In this document: positions 18,621 through 26,785 of the stretch, piece by piece
How the letters are laid out: each line of letters begins with the position of its first letter
Numbering within the stretch: the first letter of the stretch is position 1
Source of the DNA: Anabaena sp. 4-3
GTDB taxonomy: Bacteria; Cyanobacteriota; Cyanobacteriia; Cyanobacteriales; Nostocaceae
Assembly: GCF_001597745.1 (NCBI RefSeq)
Contig: NZ_LUHJ01000033.1
Span: forward strand, 91,229-137,535
Direction of reading: 5' to 3'
DNA length: 46,307 nt
Notes under the pieces: model-generated
Told to the model about the DNA's origin: nothing
The model's database searches: none
Seen by the model: only the letters and a program-made list of their open reading frames with translations
Position numbers and translations under genes: made by a program

Positions 18621-18995
18621 ATGTTAACTAAGCGTAAAAGTAGAAGTATTGCGGCTATTCTAGCCTTTGCTGGAACGGTGAGCATTTCTGGATTACATAA
18701 GTTTTATTTAGGACAACCACTTTGGGGTTTGTTGTATGTTTTGCTGTCTTGGACACCTATTCCCAAGGTAGCAAGCGCGATTGAAGGGGTTTGGTATTTA
18801 GCTCAAGATGAGGAAGCTTTTGATCGTCATTTTAATTTCGGGAAGTCAGCCGTTAAGTCATCTCCCTATGTGGGTAATCAAGTCGGTGCGATCGCAGATG
18901 CTTTACGTGAGTTAGATACTCTCCGCCAAGATGGGTTGATTTCTGAGTATGAGTTTGAACAAAAGCGTCGCCAGTTACTTGATCAAATTTCTTAA
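18621..18995 (+). CDS. TM2-domain (NINE-type) membrane protein with C-terminal SHOCT-like tail
   Basis: From the ATG at 18621 the protein is 124 residues. Two hydrophobic segments (about residues 9-25 and 32-50) flank a short turn with GLHKFYLGQPLWGLLYVLL, the signature of the TM2 domain. The C-terminal 35 residues, ALRELDTLRQDGLISEYEFEQKRRQLL, match the SHOCT-like short helical motif that often ends bacterial membrane or secreted proteins. The role of TM2 proteins in bacteria is not known. An in-frame TTG at 18564 would add 19 residues with a CxxC, which I think less likely. Confidence 0.82.
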   Translation: MLTKRKSRSIAAILAFAGTVSISGLHKFYLGQPLWGLLYVLLSWTPIPKVASAIEGVWYLAQDEEAFDRHFNFGKSAVKSSPYVGNQVGAIADALRELDTLRQDGLISEYEFEQKRRQLLDQIS

Positions 18996-19029
18996 TAGGG
19001 ACTGGGGACTGGGTGGATTATATAGCCAA

Positions 19030-19069
19030 TGCCCAATGACTAATGACTAATGACTAATGACTAATGACT
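19030..19069. repeat. ATGACTA heptamer array running into the HhH gene start
   Basis: ATG triplets recur every seven bases at 19036, 19043, 19050, 19057 and 19064 inside ATGACTA units. The earlier ones open ATG ACT AAT GAC TAA mini-frames; the one at 19064 escapes the stop because the next unit is broken (ACTATT), so it is in frame with the gene. Confidence 0.93.
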
Positions 19070-19072
19070 ATT

Positions 19073-19606
19073 ATGAATCAATGGCTTCCTTGGAATTCTA
19101 AGTTACAAAGGCTGAGGGCTAAACTGCTGAATGACCCATATTATCGCCTACAGTCTGGGGAAGAAATTCAGATGGCGGCTAAATTAGGTATCCGCATTGA
19201 TGCTAATCAAGCTACTGTTGATGATTGGTTACGCTTACCTGGTTTATCGATTCATCAAGCGCGATCGCTTGTCGAACTTTCTCGCTCTGGTGTTAAGTTT
19301 TACTGCGTTGAAGATATCGCTGCGGCTTTAGGAATGCCAACACCAAGACTAGAACCACTGAAACCCTTATTGAATTTTAGTTATTATGATAACGAATCTC
19401 TAATTAATCCTACTGATATGGTTAACCCCAACACCGCCACAGTAGAACAGTTAGCACAAGTCCCATTTATAGATACATCCCTAGCTGAAGCAGTGGTACA
19501 GAATCGCCTCTCATCTGGGGTTTATCGTAATTTAGCCGATTTTCAGCGTCGATTGGAATTATCAGGAGAAGCGATCGCACAGTTAATGTATTTTCTCAGG
19601 TTTTAG
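19073..19606 (+). CDS. Helix-hairpin-helix (ComEA-like) protein
   Basis: A 177-residue protein with two helix-hairpin-helix regions of the type found in ComEA. The first is RIDANQATVDDWLRLPGLSIHQARSLVEL (about residues 40-70), the second NPNTATVEQLAQVPFIDTSLAEAVVQNR (about 117-145), followed by YRNLADFQRRLELS. Such repeats usually bind DNA non-specifically. There is no signal peptide or membrane segment, unlike ComEA, so a cytoplasmic role is likely. Start: ATG at 19073 or at 19064, the latter lying within the heptamer array; no ribosome site is visible for either. Confidence 0.82.
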   Translation: MNQWLPWNSKLQRLRAKLLNDPYYRLQSGEEIQMAAKLGIRIDANQATVDDWLRLPGLSIHQARSLVELSRSGVKFYCVEDIAAALGMPTPRLEPLKPLLNFSYYDNESLINPTDMVNPNTATVEQLAQVPFIDTSLAEAVVQNRLSSGVYRNLADFQRRLELSGEAIAQLMYFLRF

Positions 19607-19653
19607 CAGAGATTGGGGATTGGAAGGGACTGGGAACTCTTGACAAATCAATT

Positions 19654-19717
19654 CAACACTCAACAGTCAACAGTCAACAGTCAACAATTTTGAATTTTGA
19701 ATTTTGAATTTTGAATT
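19654..19717. repeat. CAACAGT heptamers followed by TTTTGAAT octamers
   Basis: CAACAGT-type heptamers (about 19654-19686) merge into ATTTTGA/TTTTGAAT octamers (to 19717) between the convergent HhH and signal peptidase genes. The same TTTTGAAT unit occurs near 17795 and 29355. Confidence 0.9.
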
Positions 19718-19743
19718 GATTTGTCCCCCTCATCCCCTGCTGT

Positions 19744-20316
19744 CTAAATTATCCCCACACGTTGAGGCGGCCAAAAGCGCAATACTGCCCGACCTATGAT
19801 ATTCTCTTTGGGTAAGAAGCCCCAGTAGCGAGAATCGTTACTGTTGTTGCGGTTGTCTCCCATGACAAAAAATTGGTTTTCTGGGACTTTGACTGGTGGG
19901 AAGGGTTGGCTGGGTGGTTCAGCTATGTAGTCTTCTGTTAATGGTTCACCATTGAGATAGACTTTACCGTTAGCGACGCTGATGATTTCTCCTGGTTCAG
20001 CAATTATCCGTTTGATGAAGGCTTGGTCTTTAGGGTATCCTCGTTTTTGTAGTTCTGCGGGTGGCTGAAAAACAACGATATCCCCAGTTGTGGGTTGATG
20101 AAACCGATAAGAAACTTTTTCGATTACTAGGCGATCGCCTTCGTATAATGTAGGAACCATTGACTCGGATGGTATGTAGCGGGGTTCGGCGATAAAAGTC
20201 CGAATCAACAAGGCTAAAACTAAGGCGATCGCAACTAGAGTAAAATTTTCTTGCCAACCTTGCGATGCTTTTGATGACGCAGAGGTTTGTTTAGTATCAC
20301 TTTGCTGAGGATTCAT
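19744..20316 (-). CDS. lepB: Signal peptidase I
   Basis: Membrane-bound serine endopeptidase that removes signal peptides from exported proteins. From the ATG at 20316 it has 190 residues, a usual size for cyanobacterial type I enzymes; a TTG 90 bases upstream would add an atypical tail. A single N-terminal helix covers about residues 25-42. The Ser-Lys dyad is S52 (PSESMVPTL) and K101 (IKRIIAEPGE). Conserved later box GDNRNNSNDSRYWGFLP is present. Cyanobacteria often have two such enzymes; this one's specificity is unknown. Confidence 0.95.
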   Translation of the reverse strand: MNPQQSDTKQTSASSKASQGWQENFTLVAIALVLALLIRTFIAEPRYIPSESMVPTLYEGDRLVIEKVSYRFHQPTTGDIVVFQPPAELQKRGYPKDQAFIKRIIAEPGEIISVANGKVYLNGEPLTEDYIAEPPSQPFPPVKVPENQFFVMGDNRNNSNDSRYWGFLPKENIIGRAVLRFWPPQRVGII

Positions 20317-20518
20317 AGAAGTTTTCGGCCTGTTGATAATATCAGATAAATTCTTTATTTTGATGCCAAATTTATGATTGTAAGGCAGTTTTGTTGTTGA
20401 CTGCAATTACAAGCATTAATTCATGATACGGCTATCTTAACTACGATTACCAAGCAATCATACTTATTTGGTGGAAGTTACAGGGGTGATGGTTGTGTTT
20501 TAGCTAGTCTTTTTTATC

Positions 20519-20546
20519 TCACGCAGAGGCGCAAAGACGCAAAGGA
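20519..20546. repeat. CGCAGAGGCGCAAAGACGC dispersed repeat
   Basis: A copy, on the opposite strand, of the CTCTGCG-type repeat seen near 5927-5967 and 25535-25568. It lies in the roughly 330-base gap upstream of the Uma2 gene. Confidence 0.7.
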
Positions 20547-20641
20547 GGAGAGAAGAGGGGATACGTGCGTTAAGCTATATAAAGATAAATACTATGAGAT
20601 GTTGGTGTTTTATTTCTAATTGTGTTTTGCGTAATTAAATC

Positions 20642-21268
20642 ATGACTCAAGTTTTACGCCAGCTAGTTACATTTGATGAATTTGTTGCTTGGTATCCAGA
20701 AAATCCACAGCGACGATATGAACTGCATGATGGAGTAATTGTTGAAATGCCATTACCAGTTGGTGAACATGAGGAGGTGACAGGGTTTTTAGTCAAAAAA
20801 TTGAGTGTGGAATTAGATAGATTAAATCTTCCTTATATTATCCCAAAGACAGCATTTATCAAGCCGCCAGCGACAGAATCATGTTATTCACCAGATGTGT
20901 TAATTATCAACCAAACTAACCTTAGCAATGAACCTATTTGGAGAAAAGAGTCAATAATTACTCAGGCTGCATCGATTCCTTTAGTTATTGAAGTAGTTAG
21001 TACAAATTGGCGTGATGATTATCATAAGAAATACGCTGACTATGAAGAGATGGGAATTCCTGAATATTGGATTGTTGATTATGCTGCTTTAGGTGGGAGA
21101 GAATATATTGGTAAGCCTAAACAACCAACTATCTTAGTTTGTTCTTTAGATGAAGGTGAGTATCAGATTAGTAAATTTCGAGGAGATGATAGTATTCAGT
21201 CACCAACATTTCCACAATTGAATTTGACTGCACAGCAGATTTTTCAAGCTGGGTTTCTCCCAAGTTAG
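20642..21268 (+). CDS. Uma2-family (DUF820) putative PD-(D/E)xK nuclease
   Basis: A 208-residue protein of the Uma2/DUF820 family, highly expanded in cyanobacteria and classified as restriction-endonuclease-like. The pattern YSPDVLIIN, then LVIEVVS, then KKYADYEEMGIPEYWIVD gives the Asp, Glu and Lys of a PD-(D/E)xK-type active site. The N-terminal FDEFVAWYPENPQRRYELHDGVIVEMP is typical. No methyltransferase is next to it. Function of the family is unproven; links to mobile DNA have been proposed. A second, diverged family member lies at 31913-32554. Confidence 0.9.
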   Translation: MTQVLRQLVTFDEFVAWYPENPQRRYELHDGVIVEMPLPVGEHEEVTGFLVKKLSVELDRLNLPYIIPKTAFIKPPATESCYSPDVLIINQTNLSNEPIWRKESIITQAASIPLVIEVVSTNWRDDYHKKYADYEEMGIPEYWIVDYAALGGREYIGKPKQPTILVCSLDEGEYQISKFRGDDSIQSPTFPQLNLTAQQIFQAGFLPS

Positions 21269-21312
21269 TTATTTTGATTTATCATGTTAAATAATCTAGC
21301 TAGAAAATAGTT

Positions 21313-21525
21313 ATGAACAATCATAAAAATATTCCTGCAACATCTTTAAAGTTTGTGCTTCAGGAAAAACAATCACTTACTCAAGATGAACAAAAAAAGC
21401 AATTAGCACTAGCCGCAATCACAGCTATTTCAGACTATGCGCCTGATGGTGAATTAAATGTATTTTCTAATTTAGAAGGAGAAGATTTTTATCAAGATAT
21501 CGAAATTATAGGAAACATCCAATGA
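21313..21525 (+). CDS. Small hypothetical protein, coupled to the next gene
   Basis: A 70-residue, mostly helical and acidic protein with no membrane segment. Its stop codon overlaps the next start as ATGA (21522-21525), so the two are translationally coupled. Small coupled pairs of this size are common among toxin-antitoxin modules, but neither partner shows a recognised toxin fold here. Its middle (LALAAITAISDYAPDGELNVFSNLEGEDFYQ) is the type of sequence seen in small cyanobacterial proteins of unknown role. No function is assigned. Confidence 0.62.
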   Translation: MNNHKNIPATSLKFVLQEKQSLTQDEQKKQLALAAITAISDYAPDGELNVFSNLEGEDFYQDIEIIGNIQ

Positions 21526-21776
21526 ATATACAGATACAATTAAAACCAGAAATTGAGGCTCGTCTCATTGCTCAAGCTGCTACACAGGGTTTATCGGTAG
21601 AAGCTTATCTTGAATCTTTGATTGAAAACAGCTTAATTAGTCAGGAACAAAAATCTTTTTATCAAGTATCAAATCAGGAAGAATGGGAAACTATTCTCAC
21701 AGATTTAATAGAGAGTCCAGGATTTAATTTAGCACCACCACTTTCAGATGCCGTTCTACAAGATTATGGTTGTTGA
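21522..21776 (+). CDS. Small antitoxin-like hypothetical protein
   Basis: An 84-residue protein. The N-terminal part MNIQIQLKPEIEARLIAQAA has the one-strand, helix pattern of ribbon-helix-helix or ParD/CopG-like proteins, followed by a second helix (SVEAYLESLIENSL). The acidic C-terminal half could bind a partner. It is translationally coupled to the preceding small gene and its last 13 bases overlap the convergent 538-residue gene. It could be the regulator or antitoxin of a nearby product, by inference only. Confidence 0.62.
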   Translation: MNIQIQLKPEIEARLIAQAATQGLSVEAYLESLIENSLISQEQKSFYQVSNQEEWETILTDLIESPGFNLAPPLSDAVLQDYGC

Positions 21777-23380
21777 TCCACAGCTTTACAAAATTCTATA
21801 AAACTCACTTCATCACGTATTTGTGAATACGTTGCTTTTATTGATTGAATTTCCTTGAATAAATCTTGCCAATTGTTAATTTGTATACCTTTTTTTCTAT
21901 AGTAGTGTAATATTTTTTCAATATATTTAATTAAGATAGGGTTATTTCTTGATGTTGTTATAACTTCATATAAATAATCAAAGAAATCATTTTGACTACA
22001 CTTGTGGTTAACTAAATCAATAGTACCTTGTAAATTGTAAAATTCAGGGCATATAATACCTAGTAAATTAGCATAGCTAATTTTTAGCAAATTCTTGTTA
22101 ATGTTTCTGTCTTTTTTTATTTCTTGAATAAGATTGACCAGTAAATTAACAGGGATGTCATCTGATGTAATCCGGCTACATACATCATATAAGTCTAGTA
22201 TAAGTAAACATGAAATTATATTTGCCTCTTCTGCATTAGAAAATAATTTACCATGTGCAACTCTATTTCTAGTCTTAGGAAAGATAAATTTAAAATACTC
22301 AAAGTCGTATAAATTTGGATTTATAGAAATAATTTTATCTAATTTTTCACCCATACTAGCTTTTCGTAGCGATTCTTCAGGAATACCTAAACCTATACAA
22401 TAGTCATGAAATATGCCTTCTATTTGTAGAGTAGCTAAATTTATAAATAAAACTTTGTTGTTTCTCTGATATTCCTCTAATGCAGGTAACAAAATTTTTA
22501 TACGTGCATTCAAAAAGTGATTTTCATTAATATATTGTTTTATTTTTTCGATAATTTGGTTATTACTGATGTAATTTTGGGCATATTGATAAAATTCCAA
22601 TGGTTTATTTTTATATAAATTTTCTATTTTTGGCATTTCAGGATAAGGAGCATCTAAAAATTTATTAGCAATTTCAGATAATTTATCTATGTCATACCTT
22701 GAACGCTGATATCTATAGGAGTAAGTACAGTATTCCTGTTGAAATAAATATAATTGGTGTTGTAATGGACCTCTTACTTTGGCTTCCTCAAGTCCGCAAA
22801 TTTTTATATTTTCACTTGTAATAAATTTTAAAATTTCATTTTTTGCATCTATATTTAAATTTATATAATGTTTTAAAATTTCTCTTCTATAATCATCATC
22901 TGGAGTATTAACATTGTGTTGGTTATATTTTTCAATTTCTTCTTGATATTTACTAATCCTTTCTTCGATTTCTCGTAAATCTTTTGAAGATTGTTGATAT
23001 AGCTCAAGTAAACAAAGACGTGGCTCAGTTTTTAACCCAATTTGCTCTTTGCAGATATAAGCAAAAAAATCTTCTTCTTTTTCAGGGATTTCAGGGATAG
23101 GGGGCAAATGAATTTCTATTTCCTTACCTTCATCATCAGCTATAATGGCTTTTCTCTGACTATCAATAGCTTCTCCTTTACCCTCAAAGCAATCTATATA
23201 CTTCAATCTAATCTGTTCAAATGTTAGTTTTTGTAAAATATCATCACCTAAAAACTCTTTTAGGAATAAATGAGCAATGTTTTTAAAAGAATAAATGCTG
23301 TAAAGATTATCATCTTGCCAGAGTTTTTCCTTGAAGCCCCATAATTGACCAACAGTCACTTTCTTGGTAGATTCTTCCAT
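21764..23380 (-). CDS. Large AT-rich hypothetical protein with HEPN-type RN(x)3H motif
   Basis: A 538-residue cytoplasmic protein that I do not recognise as a named family. It has an ATG start with AAAAGG upstream. Residues 1-125 are mixed; about 130-175 look like a coiled coil (KDLREIEERISKYQEEIEKYNQ). Helices follow, and at 371-376 lies RNRVAH within FPKTRNRVAHGKLFSNAEEANIISCLLILDL. This Arg-Asn-x3-His arrangement, between two predicted helices, is the catalytic signature of HEPN ribonucleases found in toxins and defence proteins. The remaining 160 residues are helical. The gene is more AT-rich than its neighbours and contains no HIP1 octamer, in line with acquisition. The RNase assignment is inferred from one motif and its helical setting. 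Confidence 0.75.
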   Translation of the reverse strand: MEESTKKVTVGQLWGFKEKLWQDDNLYSIYSFKNIAHLFLKEFLGDDILQKLTFEQIRLKYIDCFEGKGEAIDSQRKAIIADDEGKEIEIHLPPIPEIPEKEEDFFAYICKEQIGLKTEPRLCLLELYQQSSKDLREIEERISKYQEEIEKYNQHNVNTPDDDYRREILKHYINLNIDAKNEILKFITSENIKICGLEEAKVRGPLQHQLYLFQQEYCTYSYRYQRSRYDIDKLSEIANKFLDAPYPEMPKIENLYKNKPLEFYQYAQNYISNNQIIEKIKQYINENHFLNARIKILLPALEEYQRNNKVLFINLATLQIEGIFHDYCIGLGIPEESLRKASMGEKLDKIISINPNLYDFEYFKFIFPKTRNRVAHGKLFSNAEEANIISCLLILDLYDVCSRITSDDIPVNLLVNLIQEIKKDRNINKNLLKISYANLLGIICPEFYNLQGTIDLVNHKCSQNDFFDYLYEVITTSRNNPILIKYIEKILHYYRKKGIQINNWQDLFKEIQSIKATYSQIRDEVSFIEFCKAVDQQP

Positions 23381-23754
23381 ATTAAAAACCTTTTTCCACC
23401 AATAAATTAATAACCTAAGTAATACAAACTTGCTAAATTAAAGCAACAGATATAGCAATTCTAGGTGAATTTTGAGAAAATGCGAAGACAAAAATTACAT
23501 ATTTGTAAGCTTTTATGCCAATTTTTATCTGACAAATGATTTAAAATTTCTATAGCTCATTTTACTGCTTAAACTCAATATAACACTACTTCCATTTTTC
23601 GCCATATTTGAAATAAAAAGTATCATTAGTTTGAAATATATTGTAAAAATTTTGTTCACTTACGGTTTCGTTTAAACCAAATTTCCCAAAAAAACTTGCC
23701 TCAGAAGCATCAAACCCCCAAGGCAAGCAAACCATATAAATTATTCTTACTTCC
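23381..23754. other. AT-rich intergenic region downstream of pntB
   Basis: No gene is seen. It contains the promoter side of the HEPN-motif gene and, at 23688-23727, the terminator of the pnt operon. The stretch 23400-23680 is AT-rich without clear repeats. Confidence 0.6.
23688..23727 (-). terminator. Rho-independent terminator of the pnt operon
   Basis: On the minus strand, CTTGCCT (23721-23727) pairs with AGGCAAG (23695-23701) around a 19-base loop and is followed directly by seven T residues (23694-23688). It lies about 30 bases beyond the pntB stop codon. Confidence 0.8.
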
Positions 23755-25158
23755 CTAAAGCTGCTTCACTTCCGAAACCAACTTCGCCACCATATCTTTC
23801 GCACTACCAAAAAGCATTGTGGTTTTATCTTTGTAGAACAACTCATTATCTACACCAGCAAAACCTGTACTCATCCCACGCTTAATCACAATCGTATGCT
23901 TTGCCTTATCTACTTCTAAAATCGGCATCCCATAAATTGGACTATTCGCATCACTACGCGCCGCCGGATTAACTACATCATTTGCCCCAATGACTAACGC
24001 CACATCTGTCTTTTCTAATTGGGGATTAATATCTTCCATGTCATACAACTGAGTGTATGGTACATTCGCTTCTGCTAACAACACATTCATGTGTCCCGGC
24101 ATTCTACCAGCAACGGGGTGAATAGCATATTTTACCTCTACACCCAGACGTTCTAGTTGATCTGCTAATTCTCGGACAGTATGCTGTGCTTGGGCTACTG
24201 CCATCCCATAACCAGGAACAATCACCACAGAACGAGCATAACCCAACATCATCGCGCCTTCTTCTGGGTCGATGCTGTGGATGGTTTGCTCAATCTTACC
24301 ACCACTAGCACCACCAGCCGCAGCACTTCCCGAACCAAACGCACTGAATAGCACACTGAACAGGGAACGGTTCATGGCTTTACACATGATTTCGGTGAGA
24401 ATAATCCCGGAAGCCCCTACCAATGCACCGGCGATGATTAACATATTGTTCATCACCACGAAACCAGCAGCAGCCGCCGCTAAACCTGATAAGGAGTTTA
24501 ACAGGGAAATCACCACGGGCATATCGCCGCCACCAATGGGGATGACGAACATCACACCCAAGACTAGGGAGACTGCAACAACTGCTAAGAATACAGCTAA
24601 GTTATCCGGTGTGATGATGAAATAGGCACTACCGACAACATACCCAGCCAATAATAAAGCGTTAACTGGCTGCTGTAAGGGAAATGTAATTGGCGAACCG
24701 CTAATTAATCCTTGTAATTTGGCAAAGGCGATAAAACTACCTGTGAAGGTGACACCACCGATTAACACATCCAATAACATGGAAATGTTGACATCTAGGG
24801 GTACAGGTGCGCCAGCATCCAACAACCGCCAAAACTCGGCAACGGCAACTAAGGCGGAAGCTGCACCACCTAAACCGTTGAGTAAACCCACCATTTGGGG
24901 CATTTCTGTCATCTGGACTTTATAAGCTGCGATCGCACCAATTGCAGAACCAATCGCCAACCCTAACAAAATCATCTCATAGTTCAATACGTGCTGGTCT
25001 AACATTGTCGCCACAATTGCCAGCAACATCCCCACCGCCGCCATCACATTCCCATTACGTGCGGTAGCCGGTGAACCCAATTTTTTCAAACCCAAAATAA
25101 ATAAAGACGCAGCGACTAAATACGTCAGCTGTATCCCGGTTGGTATAAAGTCGCTCAC
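23755..25158 (-). CDS. pntB: NAD(P) transhydrogenase subunit beta
   Basis: Beta subunit of the proton-translocating transhydrogenase, which drives hydride transfer from NADH to NADP+ with the proton gradient. The 467 residues include about eight to nine membrane segments (residues 1-270), including the FVIPIGGGDMPVVISLLNS region, and a C-terminal NADP(H)-binding domain III with VIVPGYGMAVAQAQH and VALVIGANDVVNPAA. GTG start at 25158 overlaps the pntA2 stop codon by four bases (GTGA). The operon ends with a rho-independent hairpin. Confidence 0.97.
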   Translation of the reverse strand: MSDFIPTGIQLTYLVAASLFILGLKKLGSPATARNGNVMAAVGMLLAIVATMLDQHVLNYEMILLGLAIGSAIGAIAAYKVQMTEMPQMVGLLNGLGGAASALVAVAEFWRLLDAGAPVPLDVNISMLLDVLIGGVTFTGSFIAFAKLQGLISGSPITFPLQQPVNALLLAGYVVGSAYFIITPDNLAVFLAVVAVSLVLGVMFVIPIGGGDMPVVISLLNSLSGLAAAAAGFVVMNNMLIIAGALVGASGIILTEIMCKAMNRSLFSVLFSAFGSGSAAAGGASGGKIEQTIHSIDPEEGAMMLGYARSVVIVPGYGMAVAQAQHTVRELADQLERLGVEVKYAIHPVAGRMPGHMNVLLAEANVPYTQLYDMEDINPQLEKTDVALVIGANDVVNPAARSDANSPIYGMPILEVDKAKHTIVIKRGMSTGFAGVDNELFYKDKTTMLFGSAKDMVAKLVSEVKQL

Positions 25159-25448
25159 GCTTTTATCTCCTTCTTCTTAAACATTTGCAACATTCTGTCA
25201 GTCACCAAAAACCCACCGACAACATTGACTGTTGCTAGTACCACCGCAATTAAACCGAGAATTACAGATAAATTAGTATTTCTTTCACCGGCTGCGACTA
25301 TCGCCCCAATCACAGCAATACCCGAAATGGCATTTGAACCTGACATTAAGGGTGTGTGTAAAGTCGGGGGAACTTTATTGATAACTTCAAAGCCTGTGAA
25401 AGATGCCAACACAAATACAAACAAAGCTGCAAGTAACGCCTCTGTCAT
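25155..25448 (-). CDS. pntA2: NAD(P) transhydrogenase subunit alpha 2 (membrane part)
   Basis: A 97-residue membrane protein with three hydrophobic segments: LLAALFVFVLASFTGFEVI, AISGIAVIGAIVAAG and LGLIAVVLATVNVVGGFLVTDRML. It corresponds to the C-terminal membrane part of single-chain PntA. The start at 25448 (MTEALLAAL) has AAAGGAGT just upstream; a longer reading to 25523 runs into repeat DNA and is rejected. It is overlapped by pntB. The split of PntA into two genes is usual in cyanobacteria and many other bacteria. Confidence 0.96.
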   Translation of the reverse strand: MTEALLAALFVFVLASFTGFEVINKVPPTLHTPLMSGSNAISGIAVIGAIVAAGERNTNLSVILGLIAVVLATVNVVGGFLVTDRMLQMFKKKEIKA

Positions 25449-25627
25449 TAAAAACTCCTTTTGGTAATAGGGCATTGGGCATGGGGCATTGCTGAATCGA
25501 GGTATGAATGCCAAAAATGGCATTTCTCAACCTCTAACTCTCTGCGTCTCTGCGCCTCTGCGTGAGAAAAATTCATAACTTCACTCAGCAACGCCAAGTA
25601 TTAGGTTGATACCATGAATATTTCCCA
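25449..25627. repeat. Repeat-rich spacer inside the pnt operon
   Basis: Between pntA1 and pntA2 lie GGGCATT-type heptamers (about 25468-25491), a small hairpin ATGCCA-aaaa-TGGCAT (25508-25523), and a CTCTGCG repeat (about 25535-25568). The spacer is long for an operon of subunits of one complex. Confidence 0.8.
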
Positions 25628-26785
25628 TTACCTCAACACAGCATTTTGTAGCGCATCCTTAACTCGTTGATTGCGAATTTCGCCACCATGAGTAATGCAA
25701 GCTGCATTAATAATGTCGTCAGCAAAATCGAGGTTTAAGGTTTTATCTTTAATTAGCAGTTGCAACAACGATGTTAAATTTTTGGAGTACAACTGGCTGG
25801 CGTGAACTGGCATGGATGAAGGCAGATTAATCGGCCCGATAATGGTGATACCATTCCAAACAATATCTTTACCCGGTTCAGTACAAGCACAGTTACCACC
25901 CTGTTCGGCGGCTAAATCTACCACCACTGAACCCGGTTTCATCTGTGCAACCATTTCGGCTGTCACTAATAACGGTGCGGTTTTTCCTGGTACTTGGGCA
26001 GTTGTAATTACTACATCCGAGTTTTTGACGTGTTCAGCGATAACTTCTTGGGTGCGTTGTTTGCTAGCTTCCGAGATTTCTTTGGCGTAACCTCCGGCGG
26101 CGGTTGTTTCTTCTTCTAGCTTGACTTCGACGAATTTCGCGCCTAAGCTTTGCACTTCTTCTTTCACAGCTGGGCGAATATCAAAGGCTTCTACTACTGC
26201 ACCCAAACGTCTGGCGGTGGCGATCGCTTGCAATCCTGCCACACCTGCCCCGATAATAAATACTTTGGCTGGGGCAATTGTACCCGCCGCCGTCGTCAAC
26301 ATCGGGAAATATTTTGGCAACGCCGCAGCTGCAATTAACACTGATTTATAACCCGCTAGGGAAGCTTGGGAAGATAAAGCGTCCATACTTTGCGCCCTGG
26401 TAGTGCGGGGAATCAATTCCATACTCAAAGCCGAAACTTTGCGATTAGCTAACTGCTGCGCCACAACTGGATTTCCCAAAGGATTGAGGAAACTAATTAA
26501 TAAAGTCCCTTCCCGCATTAAATCAATTTCTGTACGTCCGTCTTCTCTCTCTTGGGGTGGGCTAACTTTGAGTAAAATATCTGTACTGCCCCATAATTCG
26601 TCAGTATGATGAACTATTTTAGCTCCTGCTGCTTCATAGGCAGCATCACTAAAAAATGCTCTTTCTCCTGCACCAGCTTCTACCCAAACCTCTAAACCTT
26701 GTTTAATTAAGCGTCCCACAGTGTCGGGATTTAATGCTACACGCCGTTCACAAACTTCAATTTCTTTAGCAACTGCTATTCTCAT
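25628..26785 (-). CDS. pntA: NAD(P) transhydrogenase subunit alpha 1 (NAD-binding)
   Basis: Soluble NAD(H)-binding subunit (domain I) of the transhydrogenase, 385 residues, related to alanine dehydrogenase. The N-terminus MRIAVAKEIEVCERRVALNPDT is characteristic; the dinucleotide fold has FIIGAGVAGLQAIATARRLGA, and TTAQVPGKTAPLLV and VVDLAAEQGGN are conserved. The ATG follows AGGAGA. It is the first gene of the operon and has about 830 bases of gene-free DNA upstream, where the promoter must lie. Confidence 0.96.
   Translation of the reverse strand: MRIAVAKEIEVCERRVALNPDTVGRLIKQGLEVWVEAGAGERAFFSDAAYEAAGAKIVHHTDELWGSTDILLKVSPPQEREDGRTEIDLMREGTLLISFLNPLGNPVVAQQLANRKVSALSMELIPRTTRAQSMDALSSQASLAGYKSVLIAAAALPKYFPMLTTAAGTIAPAKVFIIGAGVAGLQAIATARRLGAVVEAFDIRPAVKEEVQSLGAKFVEVKLEEETTAAGGYAKEISEASKQRTQEVIAEHVKNSDVVITTAQVPGKTAPLLVTAEMVAQMKPGSVVVDLAAEQGGNCACTEPGKDIVWNGITIIGPINLPSSMPVHASQLYSKNLTSLLQLLIKDKTLNLDFADDIINAACITHGGEIRNQRVKDALQNAVLR

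Noticed and set aside
22134-22403. 89-residue plus-strand frame opposite the HEPN-motif gene
   Set aside because: It is the antisense shadow of the well-formed 538-residue gene.
20226-24930. Absence of HIP1 octamers as proof of horizontal transfer
   Set aside because: I also see none over a similar or longer stretch around 37.3-45.3 kb, which holds ordinary genes, so it is only weak support.
25448-25523. 25-residue extension of PntA2
   Set aside because: It reads through GGGCATT repeat DNA, and a good AAAGGAGT ribosome site serves the ATG at 25448.
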